A stretch of DNA of 64,000 nt from Methanococcoides vulcani (GTDB lineage: Archaea > Halobacteriota > Methanosarcinia > Methanosarcinales > Methanosarcinaceae): the NCBI RefSeq assembly GCF_900111645.1, contig NZ_FOHQ01000002.1:248001-312000 (forward strand), given 5' to 3'. The position numbers and the translations under genes are program-made. This document shows positions 8,829 through 17,700 of this stretch, piece after piece. The number at the start of each line of letters is the position of its first letter. Position 1 is the stretch's first letter. The notes beneath the pieces are model-generated. The model saw only the letters and a program-made list of their open reading frames with translations. It was not told the DNA's origin and made no database searches.

Positions 8829-9220
8829 TTTCTACACCTCTGCTCGTGGGATGTATCTGGTATTATGGAATTTATGATATACATCTTTTGGCAAAGGGGA
8901 TTTGTCTGGTTGGTCTGATTTAATTGGTACCTCTATTGATAACAAACATGGTTACAATTTTCTCATTATAATGATGATGCGTTTGGACATTTGTTACCAC
9001 ATTTGTTACCATCTATGTTATCCTCTATGTTACATTGTATTCAGTTGTAGGTGTAAAAAGCATTATTAACTGAGAACGCCATACTATTGGTTTACTCATG
9101 TAGAGGTCTTTCCCGCATTATACCGGGGCTACTGAATGCGATTATTATTTTTCAGTTGCTGTGGGGGTTTGTGTGTTGGGTCTCTTGCTTATGTTTAAAG
9201 ATCAAATGGATGGAAGAACT
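8829..9220. other. Intergenic region between radB and the nrd operon
   Basis: This 390-bp stretch has no gene I can support. The radB ribosome site is at its left end. The middle holds the 12-bp repeat array annotated separately. The right end contains an open frame running into NrdH (GTG/ATG codons from 9161), but these residues are not conserved redoxin sequence. Confidence 0.6.
8987..9035. repeat. Tandem 12-bp repeats upstream of the nrd operon
   Basis: ACATTTGTTACC is perfectly repeated at 8987-8998 and 8999-9010. Two diverged copies follow head to tail at 9011-9023 and 9024-9035 (cores CTATGTTA), and a fifth, ACATGGTTAC, lies at 8946-8955. All have the same orientation. They are about 185-235 bp before NrdH and are the only unusual sequence in this promoter region, so they are candidate regulator sites. 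Confidence 0.6.
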
Positions 9221-9472
9221 ATGCCTGGTGTTATTATCTATACAACGGAAACATGCCCGAAATGTGTGCAGCTGAAGAATGTATTAAAAGCAAATGACGT
9301 GGCTTTCACTGAGGCGGACATGTCAACTCCTGAATCATTGACAGAGTTGCGCGTAAACGGAGTGTTCACTGTCACAGCTCCGGTGTTACAGATAGATGAG
9401 GATTTCCTGACATATGACGAGCTCTTTAACAGCGAAGGCGTGAATCTCGATTCACTAAAAGATATATTATGA
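9221..9472 (+). CDS. nrdH: NrdH/glutaredoxin-like redoxin
   Basis: An 83-residue thioredoxin-fold protein with the redox motif CPKC at residues 12-15 and the cis-proline segment TAP about 30 residues before the end. The start is the ATG at 9221, preceded by GGAAG; upstream codons in frame encode no conserved sequence. It sits 13 bp before the anaerobic ribonucleotide reductase. Class III enzymes of methanosarcinas use such a redoxin as reductant instead of formate, so it most likely supplies electrons to NrdD. Confidence 0.85.
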   Translation: MPGVIIYTTETCPKCVQLKNVLKANDVAFTEADMSTPESLTELRVNGVFTVTAPVLQIDEDFLTYDELFNSEGVNLDSLKDIL

Positions 9473-9485
9473 GGGAAGTGATCAT

Positions 9486-11873
9486 TTGCTATCTAATACA
9501 AAGCTTATCGATGATCCCGAAGGGGAAATAGAAGTGGGTACAAAGGAACAGATGCATGATGCAGATGAGCAGGGAGCTGAGATGATGCCTCTCACCGAGC
9601 CGCAGTCCATGCAGCAGACACTTGACGGTCAGCTGATCTCAACAATGCCAAAGGTCCGAACAACCGATGGCCATATGGTGAGCTGGGACCGCAATATCGT
9701 AGTGAACCAGCTACTGAAGGAAACTGCGCTGAGCGAGTGGTACCATAACATCGATTCCATCACAAAAGAGGAAGCGCATGATATTGCCAGGGAGACCGAG
9801 AAGCGTATCCGCAGCATGAACATCAGGTTCCTCTCAGGTCCGCTTATCAGGGAACTTGTAAATATGATCCTGCTGGAGCGCGGACACCTTGAATGGCGTA
9901 ATGTTTCCACAAGGGTAGGTTCTCCTGTTTTCGATGCATGTGAGATCGACCAGGGTTCAGGTTTTGAGGCCAATGAGAATGCCAACCTGCAGGAAAATGC
10001 TGAAACTTCCCACAAGAAGAAAGCTGATAAGATATCAAAGGAACAGTACCTGCTGTTGCTTCCACCAAAGATCGCAGATCTTCACCTCAACGGTGACCTG
10101 CATATCCATGACCTTGAGTACTTCGGTACCCGTGCTTTCTGCCAGGACTGGGATCTCAGGTATTTCTTCTACTATGGATTGATGCCTGATGGATCAGGCG
10201 CAAAGGCAAGCGTGGCAGGACCTTCCATGAAGGCAGAGGTTGCCATGTTGCATGCGGTCAAGGCTCTTGGAAGTGCCCAGACCAACTTTGCAGGCGGACA
10301 GGGCTTCTACAATTTCCTTACCTTCTGTGCTCCATATTTCGAAGGCAAATCATACAAAGAGATCGAACAGCTTATGCAGATGTTCGTCTATGAGATGACA
10401 CAGATGATGGTGGCTCGTGGCGGTCAGCTTGTGTTCTCTTCAGTACAGCTGTCCCCCGGTGTCCCAAAGATGTGGAGGGACAAGCCTGCGGTCTACAAGG
10501 GACGTGTCTGGGATGGTAACAATGGTACCGACAGGCGTGTCTATGGTGACTATGAGCGTGAGGTAAGGCTGGGATTCAAGGCACTTATGAATGTCATGCT
10601 TGAAGGCGACTACTGGGGTAAGCCGTTCAACTTCCCCAAACCGGAAATTTCCATCGAGCCTGATTTCATGGTAGAGGATGAGATGTTCAACCGTGCAAAT
10701 CCGGACCTCCCAACCTATGATGAACTGTACACCATGACCTTTGAACTGACCGCAAAATACGGAACTCCATACTTTGACAACCAGCTTCCTGCATACAGGG
10801 GTGCCGGAGAAGGCATATCCTGTTACCAGTGCTGTGCCTACCAGTTCTCAGCAAATCCAGATGAAGATGATGAGTTCGATGATAAGATGTACTTCAAGGA
10901 AGGAAAACATTTCTCAATGGGTTCCTGGCAGGTAGTTTCATTGAACTGTCCAAGAGCTGCATATGAGGCAGATGGTGATGACCAGAAACTGTTCGCTCAC
11001 CTGAAGCACCTTATGGATGAGGCAATGGAAGTGTTCCAGACCAAGGTCAAATGGGTGACACCAATCATCGAAAATGGAAGGATGCCATTTGCAACACAGC
11101 AGCCAAAGGATCCGGTAACCGGTAAGAAAGGCGCAATTGCTGTAGATATAGGTTCCCTTGTGTTCACCATCGGTGTTATAGGTATTAATGAGATGGTCCA
11201 GTACCACACAGGCTCCCAGCTGCATCAATCGAAATCTGCATTTAAGGTTGCTGTGCGTGCTATGACCGAGATGGAGATGTATGGAAGGGAACTTTCCAAG
11301 AAATATGGCATGGAGATCGCTCTTGCAAGGACACCTGCAGAGACCACCGGTCAGAGGTTCGCAGTCTCTGATATGCTGCATGAGGAATTCAAGGATAAGG
11401 TCCTGTCCGTTGCAAAAGGTGATGTGAACGCAGCAGTTGAGAACATAAAGAATACTCACGACCTGCCGGTCTATTATACCAACGGTACTCACGTACCACC
11501 TGGAGCTGACATATCCCTGGTAGACAGGATCAACATCGAACATGTGTTCTTCCCTATCGTTGACGGCGGGGATATCATGCACATCTGGATGGGTGAGGGT
11601 TCACCTGATGCAAAGGGCCTGAAGGATTTTGCAATGAACATTGCAAGGAACACCCAGGTAGGATACTTTGCGTTCACCAAGGACATGACAGTCTGTATGG
11701 ATGATTGTCACATGATGTCAGGTCTCAAGGACACATGTGAGAACTGTGGGTCCGATAATGTTGAACAGCTTTCAAGGGTCACCGGATACATTCAGGCTGT
11801 AGGTGGCTGGAATGCTGCAAAGAAGCAGGAACTGGAAGACCGTAAGCGCTATGCTTCAGCTGATATGATCTGA
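9486..11873 (+). CDS. nrdD: Anaerobic (class III) ribonucleoside-triphosphate reductase, ATP-cone form
   Basis: This 795-residue glycyl-radical enzyme makes dNTPs from NTPs without oxygen. An ATP cone at about residues 50-145 provides allosteric activity control. The catalytic domain has the substrate-side cysteine in AFCQDWDLR and further cysteines in GISCYQCC. A C-terminal zinc region (CMDDC, then CENC) precedes the radical loop RVTGY, with the radical glycine at about 767. The start is a TTG at 9486 with a GAGGG stretch upstream; the first 45 residues are poorly conserved. The order nrdH-nrdD-nrdG with 13- and 22-bp gaps is a complete reductase operon. Confidence 0.95.
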   Translation: MLSNTKLIDDPEGEIEVGTKEQMHDADEQGAEMMPLTEPQSMQQTLDGQLISTMPKVRTTDGHMVSWDRNIVVNQLLKETALSEWYHNIDSITKEEAHDIARETEKRIRSMNIRFLSGPLIRELVNMILLERGHLEWRNVSTRVGSPVFDACEIDQGSGFEANENANLQENAETSHKKKADKISKEQYLLLLPPKIADLHLNGDLHIHDLEYFGTRAFCQDWDLRYFFYYGLMPDGSGAKASVAGPSMKAEVAMLHAVKALGSAQTNFAGGQGFYNFLTFCAPYFEGKSYKEIEQLMQMFVYEMTQMMVARGGQLVFSSVQLSPGVPKMWRDKPAVYKGRVWDGNNGTDRRVYGDYEREVRLGFKALMNVMLEGDYWGKPFNFPKPEISIEPDFMVEDEMFNRANPDLPTYDELYTMTFELTAKYGTPYFDNQLPAYRGAGEGISCYQCCAYQFSANPDEDDEFDDKMYFKEGKHFSMGSWQVVSLNCPRAAYEADGDDQKLFAHLKHLMDEAMEVFQTKVKWVTPIIENGRMPFATQQPKDPVTGKKGAIAVDIGSLVFTIGVIGINEMVQYHTGSQLHQSKSAFKVAVRAMTEMEMYGRELSKKYGMEIALARTPAETTGQRFAVSDMLHEEFKDKVLSVAKGDVNAAVENIKNTHDLPVYYTNGTHVPPGADISLVDRINIEHVFFPIVDGGDIMHIWMGEGSPDAKGLKDFAMNIARNTQVGYFAFTKDMTVCMDDCHMMSGLKDTCENCGSDNVEQLSRVTGYIQAVGGWNAAKKQELEDRKRYASADMI

Positions 11874-11895
11874 TCTGCCGGATGTCTGGTATCTG

Positions 11896-12681
11896 ATGAA
11901 AGTGAATTTTGGGGAGATCATCCCCATTTCTACTGTTGACTGGCACGGAAAGGCGTCAGTCGTTCTTTTTTTACGTAGCTGTCCTTACAGGTGTCCCTAT
12001 TGCCAGAACTACGAGATTCTCACGGGTTCTGATATGCTGGATGCAAAGGAACTTGAGAAAAAGATAGATTCCTCTTCTCTCTTTGTAAGCAGTGTTGTGT
12101 TCTCAGGCGGTGAACCGCTTGTGCAAAAGAAAGCCGTAATGCACCTTGCTGCCTATGCAAAGAAAAAAGGGCTGCTTGTGGGGATCCATACGAATGGCTA
12201 CTATCCGGAAGTGGTGGAAGAACTGATCGATGCCGATCTTGTAGATAAGTTCTTCATTGATGTCAAGGCTCCCCTGGACGATCCCGTGATGTATGGCAAG
12301 GCTATCGGATTTGGTGATGATGCTATTGTTCCTGAGCCTGCGGACGTTGTGGAGAATGTAAAGCAGACAATATCCATTGTCACGGACAGGTCTATGGAAT
12401 ATGAGCTGCGTACCACTGCGATACGTGGTTTTATTGGGGATCCTGAAGATATTGCAGCGATCGCAAGGTCCATTGTTCCGTATATTTCTATCTCGAATGC
12501 TCCGTATGTTATCCAGCAGGGTCAGCCTGCCCATTCCATGAGAGAAGACCTGCGTGATATTTCGCCTTTCTCTCGTGATGAGATGCTTGAACTTGCTAAA
12601 CGTGCTCATGAATTTGTTGAGAATGTATGGGTCAGGACAAAAGAAGGTGGCAACGAGCAGGTTAACTTCGAATCAATCTGA
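11896..12681 (+). CDS. nrdG: Anaerobic ribonucleotide reductase-activating radical SAM protein
   Basis: A 261-residue radical SAM protein. The [4Fe-4S] ligands are Cys29, Cys33 and Cys36 (CPYRCPYC), followed by the SAM-binding GGEP loop and a short barrel. It generates the glycyl radical on NrdD from S-adenosylmethionine. It is encoded 22 bp after nrdD in the same operon, which fixes the assignment within the pyruvate-formate-lyase-activating-type family. It is somewhat longer than the roughly 155-residue bacterial NrdG, as is usual for archaeal versions. Confidence 0.88.
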   Translation: MKVNFGEIIPISTVDWHGKASVVLFLRSCPYRCPYCQNYEILTGSDMLDAKELEKKIDSSSLFVSSVVFSGGEPLVQKKAVMHLAAYAKKKGLLVGIHTNGYYPEVVEELIDADLVDKFFIDVKAPLDDPVMYGKAIGFGDDAIVPEPADVVENVKQTISIVTDRSMEYELRTTAIRGFIGDPEDIAAIARSIVPYISISNAPYVIQQGQPAHSMREDLRDISPFSRDEMLELAKRAHEFVENVWVRTKEGGNEQVNFESI

Positions 12682-12749
12682 AGTTTAAGTAAAAACTTTA
12701 TATGTTCGCGGTGTAGCTCTTCTTATATATTTATAAGGAGCGTATCAAC

Positions 12750-13628
12750 ATGAAGCGAACATATCCATTACTATTTATTTTTCTGCTTACTTGCGTTATT
12801 GCAGCAGGATGCCTGTCAACGGACAGCAACACTCAGTCCTACGCACCGCAGGAAGAAAGTTTTTCTTTTGGAAGCAAGATGGCTGAAATGGCTGCCGATG
12901 AAGCCTGGGATGTTTCGGATGATATGTTATTCGATGTGGCAGACAGTGGCGAAGCCACAGGAAGCAGCATAACACGCAAGGTGATCACAACTTCTGATGT
13001 TTCCCTTGAGGTAAAGAATGCTTCAGAAGCCGTTGATTCAATTGGTGCTATAGCATCTGAATACGATGGTTATGTTTCCTCTTCGTCTGTTTATGATACT
13101 TACTACGGGGACAGTGAAAGCATGTCCGGCTACATCTCCATACGTGTTCCGGCAGTTGAACATGATGCTGTACTTGACAGGGTCGAAGCTCTCGGGAAGG
13201 TGACATCAAAGAGTACCAGCGGTGTCGATGTGACCGAGGAGTATATCGATGTGGAGGCACGCCTGTCAAATCTGGAAAAGCAGGAGTTGCGTCTTCAGGA
13301 GATCCTTGATATGGCTACCACTGTGGAAGATGTCCTTGAAGTGGAAAAGGAACTTGGTCGTGTTCGCGGGGAGATCGAAAGCCTGACAGGCCGGCTCAAT
13401 TATCTTAAGGACAGGGTGGAGTTCTCAACTATCACTGTTAGTGTCACTGAGCCTCGCAACATAACCCATTCATGGGGACTTCGGGATGCTCTATCCGATT
13501 CCGTGCGTGGCTTTATAGCCAGCGTCAATGGTATCATCGTTTTCATTGGAATTGCTCTTCCAATAGTGATATTCCTGACCATTGTCGGCAGTGTAGTGAT
13601 CTTTGCTAAGAGAAGGGTATGGAGATGA
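12750..13628 (+). CDS. DUF4349 membrane-anchored lipoprotein
   Basis: The 292-residue protein starts with a basic, hydrophobic signal and a lipobox ending at Cys21 (IAAGC), so it is probably lipid-anchored outside the cell. An acidic linker follows, then a DUF4349 domain from about residue 70 with a coiled-coil stretch rich in Leu/Glu/Arg at about 165-215. A membrane helix at about 262-286 and a short basic tail end the protein. The function of DUF4349 is unknown. A TATA-like sequence and an AAGGAGC ribosome site precede the ATG. Confidence 0.82.
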   Translation: MKRTYPLLFIFLLTCVIAAGCLSTDSNTQSYAPQEESFSFGSKMAEMAADEAWDVSDDMLFDVADSGEATGSSITRKVITTSDVSLEVKNASEAVDSIGAIASEYDGYVSSSSVYDTYYGDSESMSGYISIRVPAVEHDAVLDRVEALGKVTSKSTSGVDVTEEYIDVEARLSNLEKQELRLQEILDMATTVEDVLEVEKELGRVRGEIESLTGRLNYLKDRVEFSTITVSVTEPRNITHSWGLRDALSDSVRGFIASVNGIIVFIGIALPIVIFLTIVGSVVIFAKRRVWR

Positions 13629-13679
13629 CCCTTCTTTTTTACCACATTGCTAATAAATATTAAAACTATAAGGTATCCC

Positions 13680-14675
13680 ATGGATAGGTCTGATATTATT
13701 TCCGGCATAGCTGAACGTGAACTTGTTTCCAGACTATGCGGTATCTTCAGGCAACAGGAAGATAAATGCATCATGGCGGGTGCCGGCAAGGATGACTGTG
13801 CTGTTCTGGAGGTCTCGAATAAGGAATGCATGGTCATTACAACGGACATGCTGCATCGGAAGACCGATTTTCCTGCTGTTATGACTCCCTGGCAGATCGG
13901 CTGGATGTCTGCCGCGGTCAATCTGAGCGATGTGGCTTCCATGGGAGCAAAGCCTGTGGGTTTTCTTTCCGCTCTTGGGGTCACGAAGGATCTGCAACTT
14001 GGATATGCTGAGGATATTGCCCGTGGCATGGATGCCTGTGCAAAGTTCTGTGATACATCGGTCATCGGTGGCGATATCGATCTTCATGATGAGCTGACCA
14101 TAACAGGGACTGCCCTTGGGATGGTAAAGAAAGAACACCTTTTAAGGAGGACCGGGGCAAAGCCGGGAGACCTAATCTGCGTGACAGGCAACGCAGGCTC
14201 TGCAGGTGCTGCACTACTGGCGATCCAGCACGGTCTGGATGTCAGCGATGATCTGCTGAATACATTACTTGAGCCGGTTCCCCGGACAGATGAGGGGCAA
14301 AAGCTTGCAAAGACCGGTGCGGTCACTTCTATGATGGATACAAGTGACGGACTTGCAATGTCGCTTTACGATCTCATGGATGCCAATGGAACAGGCTTCA
14401 GGATATATGAGGACCAGTTACCGATAGATGATGAGGTCCGTTCTCTTGTCGGCCATGATGATGCCTTGGAACTTGCCCTTTACACAGGAGGAGATTTCGA
14501 GTTACTGTTCACGGTCTCACCTTCGATGCTGGAAGCCGCGAAATCCGTTTGTTATTTAAATGTTGTAGGCGAAGTTACTGATGACACTTTAATAACTATG
14601 GTAAACAGAGAGAATGCAGAGGTTTCGATATATCGCAAAGGTTATGTACATTTGGGAAGATTTGATAACTTATGA
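13680..14675 (+). CDS. thiL: Thiamine-monophosphate kinase
   Basis: A 331-residue ATP-dependent kinase that phosphorylates thiamine monophosphate to the pyrophosphate cofactor. It has the AIR-synthase-like fold with the N-terminal GAGKDDCAVL loop, SDVASMGAKP metal motif, GGDIDL and TSDGLAMS motifs, and the later GGDFELLF, all typical of ThiL. I use the ATG at 13680, preceded by AAGG; the frame extends to a TTG at 13647 but adds only unconserved residues. The cofactor is required by pyruvate synthase, encoded elsewhere in the window, and a fused ThiD-ThiN also lies here. Confidence 0.92.
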   Translation: MDRSDIISGIAERELVSRLCGIFRQQEDKCIMAGAGKDDCAVLEVSNKECMVITTDMLHRKTDFPAVMTPWQIGWMSAAVNLSDVASMGAKPVGFLSALGVTKDLQLGYAEDIARGMDACAKFCDTSVIGGDIDLHDELTITGTALGMVKKEHLLRRTGAKPGDLICVTGNAGSAGAALLAIQHGLDVSDDLLNTLLEPVPRTDEGQKLAKTGAVTSMMDTSDGLAMSLYDLMDANGTGFRIYEDQLPIDDEVRSLVGHDDALELALYTGGDFELLFTVSPSMLEAAKSVCYLNVVGEVTDDTLITMVNRENAEVSIYRKGYVHLGRFDNL

Positions 14676-14700
14676 TCATATAATATTCGGAGAACTAACT

Positions 14701-17700
14701 ATGAATAAAGGTTTAAAATTATTACTAATGAGTTTGCTCATTGTTGGGATGAGCTGTGGAGTGGCGATGGCTGCCACGACACTGAATGATTCGGTTAGCC
14801 CCACTTTAGGATCGACTACTGATACTTTTTTGTATAAAATAAATTTCACAGACACTGAAAATGATACTGCAGATTATGTGAAATTAACCTTAGATGGTAC
14901 TGATTATTTTATGAGTGCTGTAGATTCAAATGATCATACTACAACCGATGGGAAAGAATATGCAACTGTTACCATTGGGCCATTTGCTGCAGGATCATAT
15001 GCGTTTAGCTATGAGGCTGCGAACGGAACTGATATAGTTCTTGCGGCTCACCCTGGCACATTAACAGTTACAGAACCATTAGCTATTACTGGTCAAACTC
15101 CTCCTTCTCCAGTATCAACTCAGCAGGGAGTTTCACAGACATTCGAAATGAACACCAATAGGATTGCTACTGTAGAATGGTTAATTGATGGAGTCGTTTT
15201 TGAAACACATACTGATACAGACTCTGCTTCTTACAGTAATAGTACTACTCCTGTAGGCAATAACTATAATGTAACTGCAAGAGCAACCAATGGAAGTGAA
15301 TCTGTTCAGTATTCATGGGACTGGACTGTTACATCTTCAAATACCCTTCCTGTATTAGGAAGTGAAGATATTTTACCGTCAGACTCAGGAACACCTTCCA
15401 CAGAGTTTTCTTTCAGGATTACTTATTCAGATGCTGAAAATGAAACTCCTACTTATGTGAGAGTTGTAATTGAAGGAACACCTTATGACATGGATCCTCT
15501 TGATCCTTTAAACAATAACTATGTGGGAGGAGTTGAATATTTCTACAATGATACTTTCCCAGAAGATAACTATAATTACAACTTCGTTACCAGAAATGCA
15601 AATTCTTCTGAGATAAGTTCTGGTTCTTTCTCATTTTCATCATCAGCATCAGACCATGAGCCAACACTTACCGATATTGAGGTAAACGGGATACCTGATG
15701 TTTCCATAGGTTCGACCTTCTTCTTCAATGTAACATATACAGATCAGGAAAATCAGGAGCCTGATTATATCTATGTCAACATTGATGGAATAAACGAAAC
15801 AATGTTGAAAGTTGATGATTCTGATAATACATACACTAATGGCGTCGATTATTCCTACAACACTACATTTTCAGAAGCCAAAGAATACACATATCAATTC
15901 TTCACATCAGATGGTAACTTTTCTGTTAATACAGCACCTGAAAATGTGACAGTCCAAACAGCAAATTTCTATTCCGGTGACCGTATCTGGGATGCTGACG
16001 CAGGTCAATCCCTTGATTACACCTGGAATGCTCTGAGTTATTCGGGATTCTACTATGATCTTGAGTCAGGGCTTGGTTCCGAAACAATGACAATACATCT
16101 GGACAGTGATTCTGACAGGAATATCGGAGACGGTGATCTGGAGTATGCGACAACTCCTATCACTACTGACTTTGAACGCAGTGCATGGGGTTCTTATCAG
16201 ATCATTGGTTTCATGGCAGAGAGATACTTTGCAGGATACACTTCCAATACTTCATCAGAAATTACCTTCGATGATATCAGCATGATGTCCAAAGGACAGC
16301 TTTCAAAGGTCCTTATCGATAGCGACGATAAGCAGTCTGTCTATTCAGGTGCAGGACTTGTCCTTGAGGATGGGTATGTGCTTAACGTTGTTGAGGTCGA
16401 CAAGAATGGTGATCGTGTGTTTGTCATATTGTCAAAGGACGGTTCAGAGGTTGATGAAATGGTTCTTTCCTCTCGTGACACATATACATATGAGGTAGAC
16501 CTTGGTGATGTTGATGATGTCCCTATAATTGCTGTTTACTTTAAAGAGATCTTCAGTGGCATTGAAACAAATGCTATCTTCATCGAAGGTATCTTCCAGA
16601 TATCCGATGAGTACATTGAGGTCGAGTCTGGTGACGATTTTGAAGCCATGGAGGTCAAGTCAATAAGCTCCACACAGATCAGGATGGAGAACGAAGATTC
16701 TATTGATCTTGACGAAGGTGATATAGTTGATATCATGGGCAAACTGAAGTTCATTGTTGCAGACGATGAGGATGGCACCTTAAGATTTGCACCATTTGTG
16801 GACATGTCCGAACCGGGTACTTATGAACTAAGAGGTACCATTGCAGAGAATGAAGGCTTGAACTGGACACCACTTAACTTTGAAGGCTTCTACTACAATA
16901 TCGATGAGGGTATAGGTACTGAGTCACTCAGCATAGTCGCTCTCGATGGAAGGAGTATAGATGAGGATGATCTGGTCTATACGACAAGCCCAGAGCCAGT
17001 TTCCTTTGAACGTGGTGAATGGGGTAAGTATGAAGTCATCGGTTTCATGGCAGAGAAGTACTTTGCAGGCTATCCTGAAGATGCATTTGAAGATGGAAGC
17101 AAGTCTGTAAGCATGATGTCCAGAGGTCAGCTCTCAAAAGTACTTATCGATGAGGATGACAAAAAGTCAGTTTTTGGTGGATCATCAATTATTCTGGAAG
17201 AAGGCTATTCACTGGAGATCATTGAGGTCAACAAGGATGGTGACAAGGTATTTGTGGAACTTTTGAAGGATGGGGACACTGTTGATTCCACTGTATTGTC
17301 TTCAGGAAATCCCTACATCTACGAAGAGGATCTTGGAGATGTCGATGATGTACCTATCATTGCTGTAAACTTCAAAGAGATCTTCAGTGGAACTGAAACC
17401 ACGGCAGTTTTCATTGAAGGTATCTTCCAGATATCTGATGATTACGTTGAGATCGAGTCTGGTGATGACTATGGTGAAATGGAAGTCAAGACGATCAGTT
17501 CCTCAAAGATAGAGATGAGGAACTCTGATGACATTTCACTTTCAAGGGACGATGAGGTCGAGATCATGGGCGACATCAGTTTCAAGGTCGCAGATTCTTC
17601 AGATGTCCGCTACTATCCGTTCGTAGAAGTAACAGTTGAACCGGAAGAAGCCCTTGATGTTGAAGTTGATCCTAAGGTGGTCGTCGAAGGCGATGAGATC

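Noticed and set aside
8987-9035. CRISPR-like array
   Set aside because: The units are 12 bp, directly adjacent, without spacers and without cas genes.
8960-9075. C/D-box small RNA suggested by an ATGATGA and a later CTGA
   Set aside because: The boxes are about 95 bases apart, too far for an archaeal C/D RNA, and no C-prime/D-prime pair lies between.
14614-14700. 29-codon extension of the S-layer gene
   Set aside because: It overlaps the thiL end, and the ATG at 14701 has GGAG upstream and begins a clean signal peptide.
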